In this document: positions 10,252 through 17,903 of the stretch, in pieces
Numbering within the stretch: the stretch's first letter is position 1
Layout of the letters: every line of letters starts with the position of its first letter
Assembly: GCA_959600835.1 (NCBI GenBank)
Contig: CAUGNQ010000017.1
Span: 1-37,450 of the forward strand
From: an uncultured Collinsella sp.
GTDB taxonomy: Bacteria > Actinomycetota > Coriobacteriia > Coriobacteriales > Coriobacteriaceae
Direction: 5' to 3'
Length of the DNA: 37,450 bases
The notes under the pieces: generated by a model
The model's input: only the letters and a program-made list of their open reading frames with translations
Databases searched by the model: none
What the model was told of the DNA's origin: nothing
Position numbers and translations under genes: made by a program

Positions 10252-11490
10252 ATGTCACATTGGGAAAGGCGTTCCATGTCGCAAGTTTCTAACACCTCGT
10301 TTACAACGACGGTTTCATCAAACGCCACGGCCGTGGTGGACTATCTGTCCAAAAGCATGATGTCGGCGCTGCCGTTTATTGTCTGCGCAGCGTTGTTCCG
10401 CACCGTCGCCGTCATTATGGGCGATGGCATGCTGGGCCAGTGGTCTGCCGATTCCGAAATCTATCGCCTGTTCTACAGTTGGCTCTATAACGCCGGCTAC
10501 TACTTTTTGCCCATTTATCTTGGTTGGGCGGCCGCCCGCCAGCTCGGTTGCTCGGAGCAGCTGGGCATGATGCTGGGCGGCGTATTGATTGCGCCCGATT
10601 TGCTTAAGCTCGTCGATGCCGCATCGACGACGGGGGCATCGATGACTTCCGTGTATGGCCTGCTTCCCGCGCCGGTCAACGATTACACGGCGACTGTTAT
10701 TCCGATTCTCATCTCGGTGCCCGTGCTATGGCGAGTGGAGTGTTTCTTTCGGCGTGTTATCCCTAAGGCCGTGGCGTTTTCGTTCGTTCCGTTTGCGACC
10801 ATGCTCGTCATGGTTCCGGTTTCGCTGTGCATTACGGCGCCGGCGGGCAGCTATCTGGGCATGCTGTTGGGACAGCTTATGTTTATGCTTGGCAATTCCG
10901 GTGGCATCGTGTCGCTGCTTACGCTCATGGGGCTTGCCGCGGGTTGGGAGTTCCTTAAGATTGCGGGCATCAGCAACGTTGTCCTATCGCTCGCCTATGC
11001 GCAGTTTATGAGTGTGGGAACGGATTCGTGCATTCTGATCGCCGCGACGATGGCGACGTTTGCCGTTTGGGGCATGCCCTTTGGTGCGTCGCTTCGCGTT
11101 GCGGATAAGGACGAGAAGGCTCTCATGCTGGGCTATTCGATCTCGGGCGTGCTTGGTGGCGTAAGTGAGCCGGCGCTGTACGGTTGCGGCTTTAAATATG
11201 GCAGGTGCCTGACGTGCATGGCCATTGGCGGCGCCGTCGGAGGCCTTGTTGCGGCCGTGGGCCACGTTACGGCCTATACCATCGGTATGACGAATGTCCT
11301 CATGGTCATTGGTTTTGCCACGGGCGGCATCTCGAACCTGCTATGGTGCTGTGCTGCCGGCGGTGTGGCATTTGCGGTGTCTGCGGCGCTGAGCTACTGC
11401 TTTGGCGTGGTGCCGGCGAAGAGGCAGACGACAGGGGACGGAGCCGATTCACCCGAAACCTCGAAGAGCGTGGCCGAAGCAAGCGCATAA
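10252..11490 (+). CDS. Orphan PTS EIIC, glucose/beta-glucoside superfamily
   Basis: This is a polytopic membrane protein with about ten hydrophobic segments and the substrate-site motif GVSEPALYG (Glu306), the counterpart of GITEP in glucose-family EIIC permeases. It would move a sugar into the cell coupled to phosphorylation, but it has neither an EIIB nor an EIIA domain, so it depends on partners encoded elsewhere. An AAGGGG site supports the ATG at 10252; the ATG at 10276 is an alternative. It begins 15 nt after accDA, and the first clear terminator comes after it, so read-through from the fatty-acid operon is likely. The substrate cannot be told from the sequence. Confidence 0.8.
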   Translation: MSHWERRSMSQVSNTSFTTTVSSNATAVVDYLSKSMMSALPFIVCAALFRTVAVIMGDGMLGQWSADSEIYRLFYSWLYNAGYYFLPIYLGWAAARQLGCSEQLGMMLGGVLIAPDLLKLVDAASTTGASMTSVYGLLPAPVNDYTATVIPILISVPVLWRVECFFRRVIPKAVAFSFVPFATMLVMVPVSLCITAPAGSYLGMLLGQLMFMLGNSGGIVSLLTLMGLAAGWEFLKIAGISNVVLSLAYAQFMSVGTDSCILIAATMATFAVWGMPFGASLRVADKDEKALMLGYSISGVLGGVSEPALYGCGFKYGRCLTCMAIGGAVGGLVAAVGHVTAYTIGMTNVLMVIGFATGGISNLLWCCAAGGVAFAVSAALSYCFGVVPAKRQTTGDGADSPETSKSVAEASA

Positions 11491-11498
11491 ACCCGTGC

Positions 11499-11561
11499 GA
11501 CAAAGGGCGATTTCTTTGTCATGTTCCAAGGTCGTGGCCCGTGTGGGTTGCGGCCTTTTTG
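11499..11561 (+). terminator. Double hairpin terminating the fab/acc/EIIC unit
   Basis: A 7-bp hairpin (GACAAAG 11499-11505, CTTTGTC 11514-11520) is followed by a second hairpin between 11528 and 11557, in which AAGGTCGT pairs with the GCGGCCTT side with G-U pairs. A run of five T residues follows at 11556-11560. The second hairpin has the form of an intrinsic terminator. It is the first one found downstream of fabH. Confidence 0.7.
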
Positions 11562-11592
11562 TATCTGTGGGGCAAAGTGGCTACACTACAAT
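11559..11592 (+). promoter_or_regulatory. Candidate sigma-70 promoter for the CDF gene
   Basis: TTGTAT at 11559-11564 and TACACT at 11582-11587 are separated by exactly 17 nt, with a second -10-like TACAAT at 11587-11592. They lie 50-80 nt before the transporter start and overlap the end of the preceding terminator. Assigned by matching the consensus by eye. Confidence 0.5.
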
Positions 11593-11639
11593 CCGTTTGA
11601 GCAATAGATATATAGGTAGTACCGTGGGGGCGGATATAG

Positions 11640-12794
11640 ATGGTTGAGTGGATTGTTCGTCGTGCGCAGGGCGACCGTGCGCGCGTGGGCACGTTGACGG
11701 GCGTGGTGTGTATTCTCGCCAATGTTGCGCTTTGTGCTGCGAAGGGCGTAATTGGCGTGCTGTCGGGATCGGTTTCGATCGTGGCGGATGCCATGAACAA
11801 CCTGTCCGATGCCAGCTCGAATATCGTGAGCGTGCTGGGCTTTAGGCTGGCGAGCAAGCCGGCCGACCCCGAGCATCCTTACGGCCACGGTCGCTACGAG
11901 TATCTCTCGGGTCTGGTCGTGGCGGCACTCGTACTGCTGATCGGCCTTGAGCTTATCAAGTCCTCGGTTGAGCGCGTCATCCACCCCGAACCTGTCGAGT
12001 TCTCGCTTGCCCTGGTGGCGGTTCTAGTGCTTTCGATGGTTGTTAAGCTGTGGATGGCGGCCCTCAACCAAAAGCTCGGTGACCGCATTGAGTCCGAGAC
12101 GCTGCATGCGACCGCGCAGGATTCCAAGAACGATGTTCTTGCTACGGGCGCCGTGCTGGCGTGCGCGATTGTTTCCCAGGTGACGCATATCAATCTTGAC
12201 GCATGGGTCGGCCTTGCCGTTGGCGCCTATATTGGCTGGAGCGGTTTTGAACTCATCCAGGATACGGTGAGCCCGCTTTTGGGCCAGTCGCCCGATCCTA
12301 AGCTCGTCGAGCATATCCGCAGCAAGATCATGAGCTACCCCGGCGTTTTGGGCGTTCACGATCTGATGGTTCACGACTACGGCCCGGGCAGGAAGTTCGC
12401 AAGCGCACACGCCGAGATGGCGGCCGAGGCCAGCCCGCTGGAAAGTCACGACACGCTCGATAACATCGAGCAGGTGTTTAGGGACGAGGACGGCATGATC
12501 GTCACGCTCCATTACGATCCCATCGTGACCGATGACCCCAAGCTGGCGAGCATGCGCCTGCGCATCAACGCTATGGCCCAACAGATCGATAGCCGCCTTT
12601 CGATTCACGATCTGCGTTGCGTGCCGGGCCCCACGCACACCAATGTGATCTTCGACTGCGTGCGTCCCTCGGATCTGCAGGTGAGTGCCGAAGACGTAAA
12701 GCACGCGCTGGCACAACGAGTCGAATCGGAATATCCCAAGTCAATTGCCAAGATTACGATCGACGAAGACTACGTAGGCCATACCCACGAGTAG
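11640..12794 (+). CDS. Cation diffusion facilitator family transporter, probably Mn2+/Fe2+ type
   Basis: CDF proteins export divalent metal ions in exchange for protons. The protein has an N-terminal membrane domain of about six segments and a C-terminal cytoplasmic ferredoxin-like domain from about residue 210. The metal site reads N53-x3-D57 in the second transmembrane segment and D161-x3-D165 in the fifth. Zinc transporters of the family usually carry HxxxD, so manganese or iron is the more likely substrate; this is inference. The 384-aa length is long for the family, with an extended C-terminus ending in GHTHE, which could bind metal. The ribosome site is weak. Confidence 0.85.
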   Translation: MVEWIVRRAQGDRARVGTLTGVVCILANVALCAAKGVIGVLSGSVSIVADAMNNLSDASSNIVSVLGFRLASKPADPEHPYGHGRYEYLSGLVVAALVLLIGLELIKSSVERVIHPEPVEFSLALVAVLVLSMVVKLWMAALNQKLGDRIESETLHATAQDSKNDVLATGAVLACAIVSQVTHINLDAWVGLAVGAYIGWSGFELIQDTVSPLLGQSPDPKLVEHIRSKIMSYPGVLGVHDLMVHDYGPGRKFASAHAEMAAEASPLESHDTLDNIEQVFRDEDGMIVTLHYDPIVTDDPKLASMRLRINAMAQQIDSRLSIHDLRCVPGPTHTNVIFDCVRPSDLQVSAEDVKHALAQRVESEYPKSIAKITIDEDYVGHTHE

Positions 12795-12833
12795 GGCCGC
12801 GCCGGTAAAGCTAGTTATACAGAAGGGGAGAAT

Positions 12834-13460
12834 ATGAAGAGACTGTATCTGCTCCGCCACGGCCAGACGGAGTTCAACGTTAAAAAGCTCGTCCAGGGCC
12901 GCTGCGATTCTCCGTTGACCGATCTGGGCCGCAAGCAAGCGGGAATGGCAGCCGCATGGCTCAAAGCCCACGGCGTCGTCCCCGACAAAGTGGTCTCTTC
13001 GCCCTTAGGCCGAGCCATGGACACGGCTCAGCTCGTCGCATGCGAGCTCCTCGGCCCGGACACAGCAGTCGAGCCCTGCGAAGGCATCATCGAGCGCAGC
13101 TACGGCACCTTCGAAGAAGGCCCCCACGACGCCCTACCCACCGACGTCTGGGACCCCGGCGAGGACCTGATCCCATTTGGCGGAGAAGGAAGCCATGCCC
13201 TGCAGGAGCGCATGGTGGGCACCCTCACCAATCTCATGGGCGCCGAGGGCATCGAAACCCTCCTAGCAGTAAGCCACGGCAGCGCCAGCCGCCAATTCAT
13301 CAAGGCTGCAGCCCCAGAGGGCTTCGAGCTCCCAACAAAACTCCCCAACTGCGCCATTATGATTTTCGATTTTGATGAGGCGGAGCCACAAGTAGAGGGC
13401 GAGCCAATGCAATGCAAGTTCACCCTCCAGCAAATAGTGGACCCCCAACAAAGTCATTAG
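12834..13460 (+). CDS. Histidine phosphatase family protein (phosphoglycerate mutase-like)
   Basis: The protein begins MKRLYLLRHGQTEFN, with the phospho-accepting His9 in the RHG signature, and has the second active-site histidine in AVSHGSASR. Members of this branch act as broad phosphatases or cofactor-dependent mutases, and the exact substrate is not readable from the sequence. An AAGGGGAG site precedes the ATG. The 208-aa length is normal. Downstream lies a long palindrome, not a classic terminator. Confidence 0.85.
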   Translation: MKRLYLLRHGQTEFNVKKLVQGRCDSPLTDLGRKQAGMAAAWLKAHGVVPDKVVSSPLGRAMDTAQLVACELLGPDTAVEPCEGIIERSYGTFEEGPHDALPTDVWDPGEDLIPFGGEGSHALQERMVGTLTNLMGAEGIETLLAVSHGSASRQFIKAAAPEGFELPTKLPNCAIMIFDFDEAEPQVEGEPMQCKFTLQQIVDPQQSH

Positions 13461-13508
13461 CCTGAGCGAGCAGAGTTAAGCAGACATCAACGTGTCGTCT
13501 CCCGAGCA
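13461..13508 (+). other. Short spacer after the histidine phosphatase
   Basis: These 48 bases lead from the phosphatase stop to the 135-nt palindrome. They show no coding capacity, terminator or recognised motif. Confidence 0.4.
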
Positions 13509-13643
13509 CGGCGGAGGGCCGGAGAAATATATTAAGGTCATCGCGAGTTCCGCACGCAAAGGAGAGCACTTAATGTGCTCTCCGTCGTGAGCAGGACTGT
13601 AGAGCAGCAACCTTAATATGTCTCAGGCCCGCCCCCTCCGCCG
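13509..13643. repeat. 135-nt nested palindrome
   Basis: Three perfect stems are stacked around one centre. CGGCGGAGGG (13509-13518) pairs with CCCTCCGCCG (13634-13643). ATATTAAGGT (13529-13538) pairs with ACCTTAATAT (13610-13619). GGAGAGCAC (13561-13569) pairs with GTGCTCTCC (13575-13583) around a TTAAT loop. Short pairings between them (GAGA/TCTC, CACG/CGTG, AGT/ACT) make the whole element one near-continuous hairpin. It has no T tract. It may be a MITE-like or REP-like unit, or a structural RNA element at the boundary before the ribosomal operon. Confidence 0.75.
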
Positions 13644-13915
13644 CACACTGGGAACGTGCCACGCACTTTACCTGCGTAAACAATGTGAGTGAAATATGAA
13701 TCTCGATGGATACGCCCGCAGCCGTGTATACTAAACAGCTGTGTGAAACCAGGGGAGTATTCTGGCTGGACAAAATGCCTGCTTAATAGGGTTGTCAGGT
13801 AGTCCGGGCGAAATACAAGGCTGGGGAGCACGTCGTGTAAGTAGTGGTCCTCTAGGGGCGTACGCTCGGTGGTGTACGCATTGTCCCAAGACCACGCGAG
13901 AGTTGGGATCATATC
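13644..13915 (+). promoter_or_regulatory. Leader of the ribosomal protein cluster
   Basis: This 272-nt stretch before rplC has no gene and in particular no rpsJ. A 26-nt segment at 13706-13731 is nearly repeated upstream of rplB (15571-15596). It holds a small stem, ATACG (13710-13714) with CGTGT (13723-13727), and a TATACT at 13727-13732 that could be a -10 box, though no good -35 box fits it. Further on are short hairpins such as CCAG/CTGG around 13749-13764 and GTACGC copies near 13861 and 13874. An autogenous ribosomal-protein leader is likely; which protein binds is unknown. Confidence 0.5.
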
Positions 13916-14536
13916 TTGATCAGCATGATTCTCGGCCGCAAGATTGGCATGACCCAGGTTTGGGACGAGGACGACAACGTCGTTCCCGTCACGGTCATCC
14001 AGGCTGGCCCCTGCGCTGTCTCGCAGGTTAAAACTCAGGCAACCGACGGCTATGACGCCGTCCAGATCGGTTTCGGCGACATCAAGGCCAAGAACGTGAA
14101 CAAGCCCATGGCTGGTCACTTCGCCAAGGCTGGCGTCGAGCCTGTCCGCTTCCTTCGTGAGGTCCGCGTCGAGAACGGCGAGGAGCACAAGGTCGGCGAG
14201 GTCGTCACCGTCGCTGATTTCGCTGATGTCGAGAAGGTCGACGTCATCGGTACCTCCAAGGGTAAGGGCTTCCAGGGTCGCATCAAGCGCTGGGGTCAGC
14301 GCCGCGGTCCTATGACGCATGGTTCTCACTTCCAGCGTCACCCCGGTTCTATCGGTCAGTGCGCCTATCCTGCGCGCGTCCTCAAGGGCGTCAAGATGGC
14401 CGGTCACATGGGTAACGAGCGCGTTACCGTCAAGAACCTTTCCGTTGTCCGCATCGATGCCGAGCAGAACCTCATCTTGGTCAAGGGCGCTGTCCCGGGT
14501 GCCAAGAATGGTCTCGTCGCCATCCGTATGGCCTAA
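13916..14536 (+). CDS. rplC: 50S ribosomal protein L3
   Basis: L3 is a large-subunit protein whose loop reaches the peptidyl transferase centre. The protein contains ILGRKIGMTQVW, TSKGKGFQG and the HGSHFQRHPGSIG segment typical of bacterial L3. The TTG at 13916 was chosen over the ATG at 13925: GGGA lies 7 nt upstream of the TTG, and the resulting N-terminus aligns in length with Bacillus L3. It is the first gene of the ribosomal cluster here; rpsJ, its usual upstream partner, is missing. Confidence 0.93.
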   Translation: MISMILGRKIGMTQVWDEDDNVVPVTVIQAGPCAVSQVKTQATDGYDAVQIGFGDIKAKNVNKPMAGHFAKAGVEPVRFLREVRVENGEEHKVGEVVTVADFADVEKVDVIGTSKGKGFQGRIKRWGQRRGPMTHGSHFQRHPGSIGQCAYPARVLKGVKMAGHMGNERVTVKNLSVVRIDAEQNLILVKGAVPGAKNGLVAIRMA

Positions 14537-14582
14537 GGGCCCAGCCCATTTAGCCCAGCGTCATACCAAGGAGAACACTTAA

Positions 14583-15209
14583 ATGGCAAAGTTTGAAGTA
14601 AAGAACAGCGAGGGCAAGAAGGTCGCCGAGGCCGAGCTCGCCGCTGAGGTGTACGGCATCGAGCCGAACATCCACGTTATGCACCACATCGTCAAGTGCC
14701 AGATGGCCTCTTGGCGTCAGGGCACCCAGTCCGCTAAGGGCCGCTCTGAGGTTTCCGGTGGCGGCAAGAAGCCTTGGCGTCAGAAGGGCACCGGCCGTGC
14801 CCGCCAGGGTTCCATCCGTGCTGCCCAGTGGCGTCACGGTGGCGTTGTCTTCGCCCCCAAGCCCCGTTCCTACGCTAAGCGTATGAACAACAAGGAGGTC
14901 AAGCTGGCTATGCGCTCCGCGCTGTCCGCCAAGCTGGCCGATGGCGAGCTCGTGCTCGTCGACGACTACGGCTTCGAGAAGCCTTCCACCAAGGCTGCCG
15001 TTGCCATGCTCAAGGCTCTTGGCCTTGAGGGCAAGCGTCTGACCATCATCGTTCGCGATGAGGACGTCAACGCCTACCTGTCGTTCCGCAATATTCCCAA
15101 GACGTTCATCATCACCGCTGACGAGGCCAACACCTACGATCTCGTCAACAACAACGCTGTGCTGATGCCCGCCGACATCGCCGCTCACTTCGGGGAGGTG
15201 CTTGCATAA
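14583..15209 (+). CDS. rplD: 50S ribosomal protein L4
   Basis: L4 binds 23S rRNA and lines the exit tunnel; in enterobacteria it also represses its own operon. The tunnel loop is visible around residues 40-95 (GRSEVSGGGKKPWRQKGTG, then ARQGSIRAAQWRHGG). An AAGGAG site precedes the ATG. The 208-aa length is normal. The stop codon is immediately followed by the rplW start, which suggests translational coupling. Confidence 0.96.
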   Translation: MAKFEVKNSEGKKVAEAELAAEVYGIEPNIHVMHHIVKCQMASWRQGTQSAKGRSEVSGGGKKPWRQKGTGRARQGSIRAAQWRHGGVVFAPKPRSYAKRMNNKEVKLAMRSALSAKLADGELVLVDDYGFEKPSTKAAVAMLKALGLEGKRLTIIVRDEDVNAYLSFRNIPKTFIITADEANTYDLVNNNAVLMPADIAAHFGEVLA

Positions 15210-15497
15210 ATGACCGCCCACGAGATCGTCATCCGTCCGATCGTGTCCGAGCGTTCCTTCTCCGGCATGGAGCAGAACAAGTACACGTTCGAGGTCGCCA
15301 AGGATGCTAACAAGTATCAGATCAAGGACGCTGTCGAGGAGATCTTCGGCGTCAAGGTCGTTCGCGTGAACACCTTGACGGTCAAGCCCAAGACCAAGCG
15401 CGTGCGCTATGTCGCCGGCAAGACCCGTTCTTGGAAGAAGGCCATCGTCACGCTGGCCGAGGGCGACACCATCGAGGTCTTTGGCAACCAGGCCTAA
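15210..15497 (+). CDS. rplW: 50S ribosomal protein L23
   Basis: L23 sits at the polypeptide exit and docks trigger factor and SRP. The protein opens with HEIVIRPIVSERS and contains KYTFEVAKDANKYQIKDAVE, both standard for bacterial L23. Its ATG follows the rplD stop with no gap, and a GGGGAGG site lies inside the rplD end. It is followed by an unusual 179-nt structured gap before rplB. Confidence 0.96.
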   Translation: MTAHEIVIRPIVSERSFSGMEQNKYTFEVAKDANKYQIKDAVEEIFGVKVVRVNTLTVKPKTKRVRYVAGKTRSWKKAIVTLAEGDTIEVFGNQA

Positions 15498-15515
15498 GAC
15501 TCGCTGCTGTTGAGT

Positions 15516-15596
15516 GAGCTCATGCCTCCCAAATAGGGGAGGCGAGAGCTCAAGGTTTCGGGCGTATAAAATGGACACGCCCGGAACCGTGTATAC
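15516..15596 (+). promoter_or_regulatory. Structured rplW-rplB spacer with hairpin and repeated leader element
   Basis: A strong hairpin spans 15516-15551: GAGCTC and GCCTCCC on the left pair with GGGAGGC and GAGCTC on the right, with a small internal loop and no T tract. Next comes CGGGCGT (15559-15565), which can pair with ACGCCCG (15577-15583). The 26-nt segment at 15571-15596 copies 13706-13731 with 3 changes. The C-to-T difference in its stem keeps pairing (C-G against U-G). TATAAA at 15565-15570 is -10-like. The region may be an internal promoter, an attenuator or a protein-binding leader. Confidence 0.55.
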
Positions 15597-15676
15597 GTCC
15601 GGTGTCATCGCACCCGAGGCAGAACCTCGAATCCCTGTCTGCGATGGCTAACGGATTCCTATTGAAAGGGATTGTA

Positions 15677-16507
15677 ATGGCTGTAAAGCACCTTAAGCCG
15701 ACCTCCGCTGGTAGGCGTTGGCAGACGATCTCCGATTTCTCTGAGATCACCTGCACCAAGCCCGAGAAGTCCCTTCTCGAGCCCCTGCCCAAGAAGGCCG
15801 GTCGTAACAACAACGGCCGCATCACCACCCGCCACCAGGGCGGCGGCGTGAAGCGTCGTTACCGCGTGATCGACTTCAAGCGCAACAAGGACGGCGTGCC
15901 CGCCAAGGTTGCCACGATCGAGTACGATCCGAACCGTTCCGCTCGCATCGCTCTGCTGCACTACGCTGACGGTGAGAAGCGCTACATCCTGGCCCCCAAG
16001 GGCCTCGAGGTCGGTCAGACCATCATGTCCGGTTCTGACGCCGACATCAAGCCGGGCAACGCTCTGCCCCTCGCCGACATCCCCGTCGGTACGCTCATCC
16101 ACGCCGTCGAGTTCCAGCCGGGCAAGGGCGCTGCTATCGCCCGTTCCGCCGGTAACTCCTGCCAGCTGATGGGTAAGGAGGGCAAGTACGCTATCGTCCG
16201 TATGCCTTCCTCCGAGATGCGCCGCATCCTCGTTACCTGCCGCGCCACCGTCGGTGAGGTCGGCAACGCCGATCACGCCAACATCGTCATCGGCAAGGCC
16301 GGCCGTAAGCGTCACATGAACGTGCGCCCGACCGTCCGCGGTACCGTCATGAACCCTGTCGACCACCCGCACGGCGGTGGCGAGGGCAAGAACCACACCT
16401 CTGGTCGTCCCTCTGTTACCCCCTGGGGTAAGCCGACGAAGGGCCTTCGTACGCGCAAGAAGAAGAAGGTCTCGAACCAGCACATCATTCGTCGCCGTAA
16501 GAAGTAA
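15677..16507 (+). CDS. rplB: 50S ribosomal protein L2
   Basis: L2 supports subunit association and the peptidyl transferase centre. The 276-aa protein has MAVKHLKPTSAGRRW at its start, the GRNNNGRITTRHQGGG segment, and MNPVDHPHGGGEG near the C-terminus, where the conserved histidine lies. The ATG at 15677 has AAAGGG upstream. A longer frame to 15602 would be translated from the leader and is rejected. Confidence 0.96.
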   Translation: MAVKHLKPTSAGRRWQTISDFSEITCTKPEKSLLEPLPKKAGRNNNGRITTRHQGGGVKRRYRVIDFKRNKDGVPAKVATIEYDPNRSARIALLHYADGEKRYILAPKGLEVGQTIMSGSDADIKPGNALPLADIPVGTLIHAVEFQPGKGAAIARSAGNSCQLMGKEGKYAIVRMPSSEMRRILVTCRATVGEVGNADHANIVIGKAGRKRHMNVRPTVRGTVMNPVDHPHGGGEGKNHTSGRPSVTPWGKPTKGLRTRKKKKVSNQHIIRRRKK

Positions 16508-16539
16508 TTTCGGATACCGAGTTTTAGGAGAAAGCACTT

Positions 16540-16800
16540 ATGAGCAGAAGTCTCAAAAAGGGCCCGTTCGTGGAGACTCGCCTTCTCTCGCGTATCACCG
16601 CGATGAACGAGGCTGGCAAGAAGGACGTCGTGAAGACCTGGTCCCGCGCGTCCACCATCTTCCCCGAGATGGTTGGTCACACCATCGCCGTCCACGACGG
16701 CCGCAAGCATGTGCCCGTGTATGTTACCGAGTCCATGGTTGGTCACAAGCTCGGCGAGTTCGCGCCGACTCGTACGTTCCGTGGCCACAAGGCCAAATAG
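16540..16800 (+). CDS. rpsS: 30S ribosomal protein S19
   Basis: S19 is part of the small-subunit head and contacts the A-site finger and S13. It begins MSRSLKKGPFVETRL and contains TWSRASTIFPEMVGHTIAVH and the HKLGEFAPTRTF end, standard for the family. The 86-aa length is usual. It lies 32 nt after rplB and 14 nt before rplV in the normal S10-operon order. Confidence 0.96.
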   Translation: MSRSLKKGPFVETRLLSRITAMNEAGKKDVVKTWSRASTIFPEMVGHTIAVHDGRKHVPVYVTESMVGHKLGEFAPTRTFRGHKAK

Positions 16801-16814
16801 GGGGTTAACCGTAA

Positions 16815-17186
16815 ATGGCAACTAAGTCTATTGAAACTGAGGCCACCGAGGTTCGCGCCGTCGCTAAGTACGTGCGTGTTTCCCCCAGCAAGGCCCGCCT
16901 GGTGGTCGATCTGATCCGCCGCAAGCCTGTCGCTCAGGCCTTCGACATCCTCCACTTCTGCGACCGCGCCGTCGCCGTGGATGTCGAGAAGGTTCTCCGT
17001 TCCGCCGTTGCGAACGCCGAGAACAACAACGGTCTGCGTGCCGACAACCTGGTTGTCGCCGCTGCCTATGTTGACGAGGGTCCGACGCTTAAGCGCATCC
17101 GTCCCCGCGCCAAGGGTTCCGCTTCTCGCATTCTGAAGCGTACTTCCCACATCACCGTCGTCGTTGCTCCTCGAAAGGAGGCGTAA
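16815..17186 (+). CDS. rplV: 50S ribosomal protein L22
   Basis: L22 lines the exit tunnel next to L4. The core AKYVRVSPSKARLVVDLIR is plain, and the tunnel hairpin lies at about residues 80-100 (GPTLKRIRPRAKGSA). The N-terminus has about 12 residues before the conserved core. It is followed closely by rpsC, whose AAAGGAGG ribosome site lies within the rplV end. Confidence 0.95.
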   Translation: MATKSIETEATEVRAVAKYVRVSPSKARLVVDLIRRKPVAQAFDILHFCDRAVAVDVEKVLRSAVANAENNNGLRADNLVVAAAYVDEGPTLKRIRPRAKGSASRILKRTSHITVVVAPRKEA

Positions 17187-17192
17187 AGCTGT

Positions 17193-17903
17193 ATGGGTCA
17201 GAAAGTCTACCCCACCGGCTTCCGTCTTGGCATCACCGAGAACTGGCGCTCCCGCTGGTTCGCAGAGAAGGATTACGCTAAGACCCTCGGTAACGATCTC
17301 GAGATCCGCAAGTACCTCGAGAAGCGTCTTTCCCGCGCAGCTGTCTCCCGCGTCGAGATCGAGCGCGCTGGCGACAAGGTGAAGGTCATCATCCTCACCG
17401 CTCGCCCCGGCGTTGTCATCGGTAAGAAGGGTGCCGAGATCGATACCCTCCGCACCGAGCTCGAGAAGGTCGCTGGCGTCTCCAAGGGCCAGCTCTCCGT
17501 CGACGTTGTCGAGATCAAGCGCCCCGAGCTCGACGCCAACCTCGTTGCTCAGTCTATCGCCGAGCAGCTCGAGGGCCGCGTTGCCTTCCGTCGCGCTATG
17601 CGCAAGGCTGTCCAGTCTGCCCGCAAGGCCGGCGCTAAGGGCATCCGTATCCAGTGCTCCGGTCGTCTCGGCGGTGCCGAGATGGGCCGTCGTGAGTGGT
17701 ATCGCGAGGGTCGCGTGCCTCTGCACACCCTCCGTGCCAAGATCGACTACGGCACGGCTGTCGCCAGCACCACCATGGGCGCTTGCGGCGTGAAGGTCTG
17801 GATCTACCTGGGCGAGAAGCTCCCGGGCCAGCCTGTTCCCAACCCTGCACTCGAGGGCTCTTCCCGTCCTCGTCGTCGTAACTCCGAGAGGAGGGGTCAG
17901 TAG
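17193..17903 (+). CDS. rpsC: 30S ribosomal protein S3
   Basis: S3 forms part of the mRNA entry tunnel and has helicase function with S4. It opens MGQKVYPTGFRLGI and has a type-2 KH domain (PGVVIGKKGAEID near residue 75), then the C-terminal domain with GRLGGAEMGRREWYREG. The C-terminus ends in a basic tail. The last base of its TAG stop is the first base of the rplP GTG start. Confidence 0.96.
   Translation: MGQKVYPTGFRLGITENWRSRWFAEKDYAKTLGNDLEIRKYLEKRLSRAAVSRVEIERAGDKVKVIILTARPGVVIGKKGAEIDTLRTELEKVAGVSKGQLSVDVVEIKRPELDANLVAQSIAEQLEGRVAFRRAMRKAVQSARKAGAKGIRIQCSGRLGGAEMGRREWYREGRVPLHTLRAKIDYGTAVASTTMGACGVKVWIYLGEKLPGQPVPNPALEGSSRPRRRNSERRGQ

Noticed and set aside
13644..13915. A hidden rpsJ gene before rplC
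   Set aside because: None of the three plus-strand frames gives S10-like sequence; all are interrupted.
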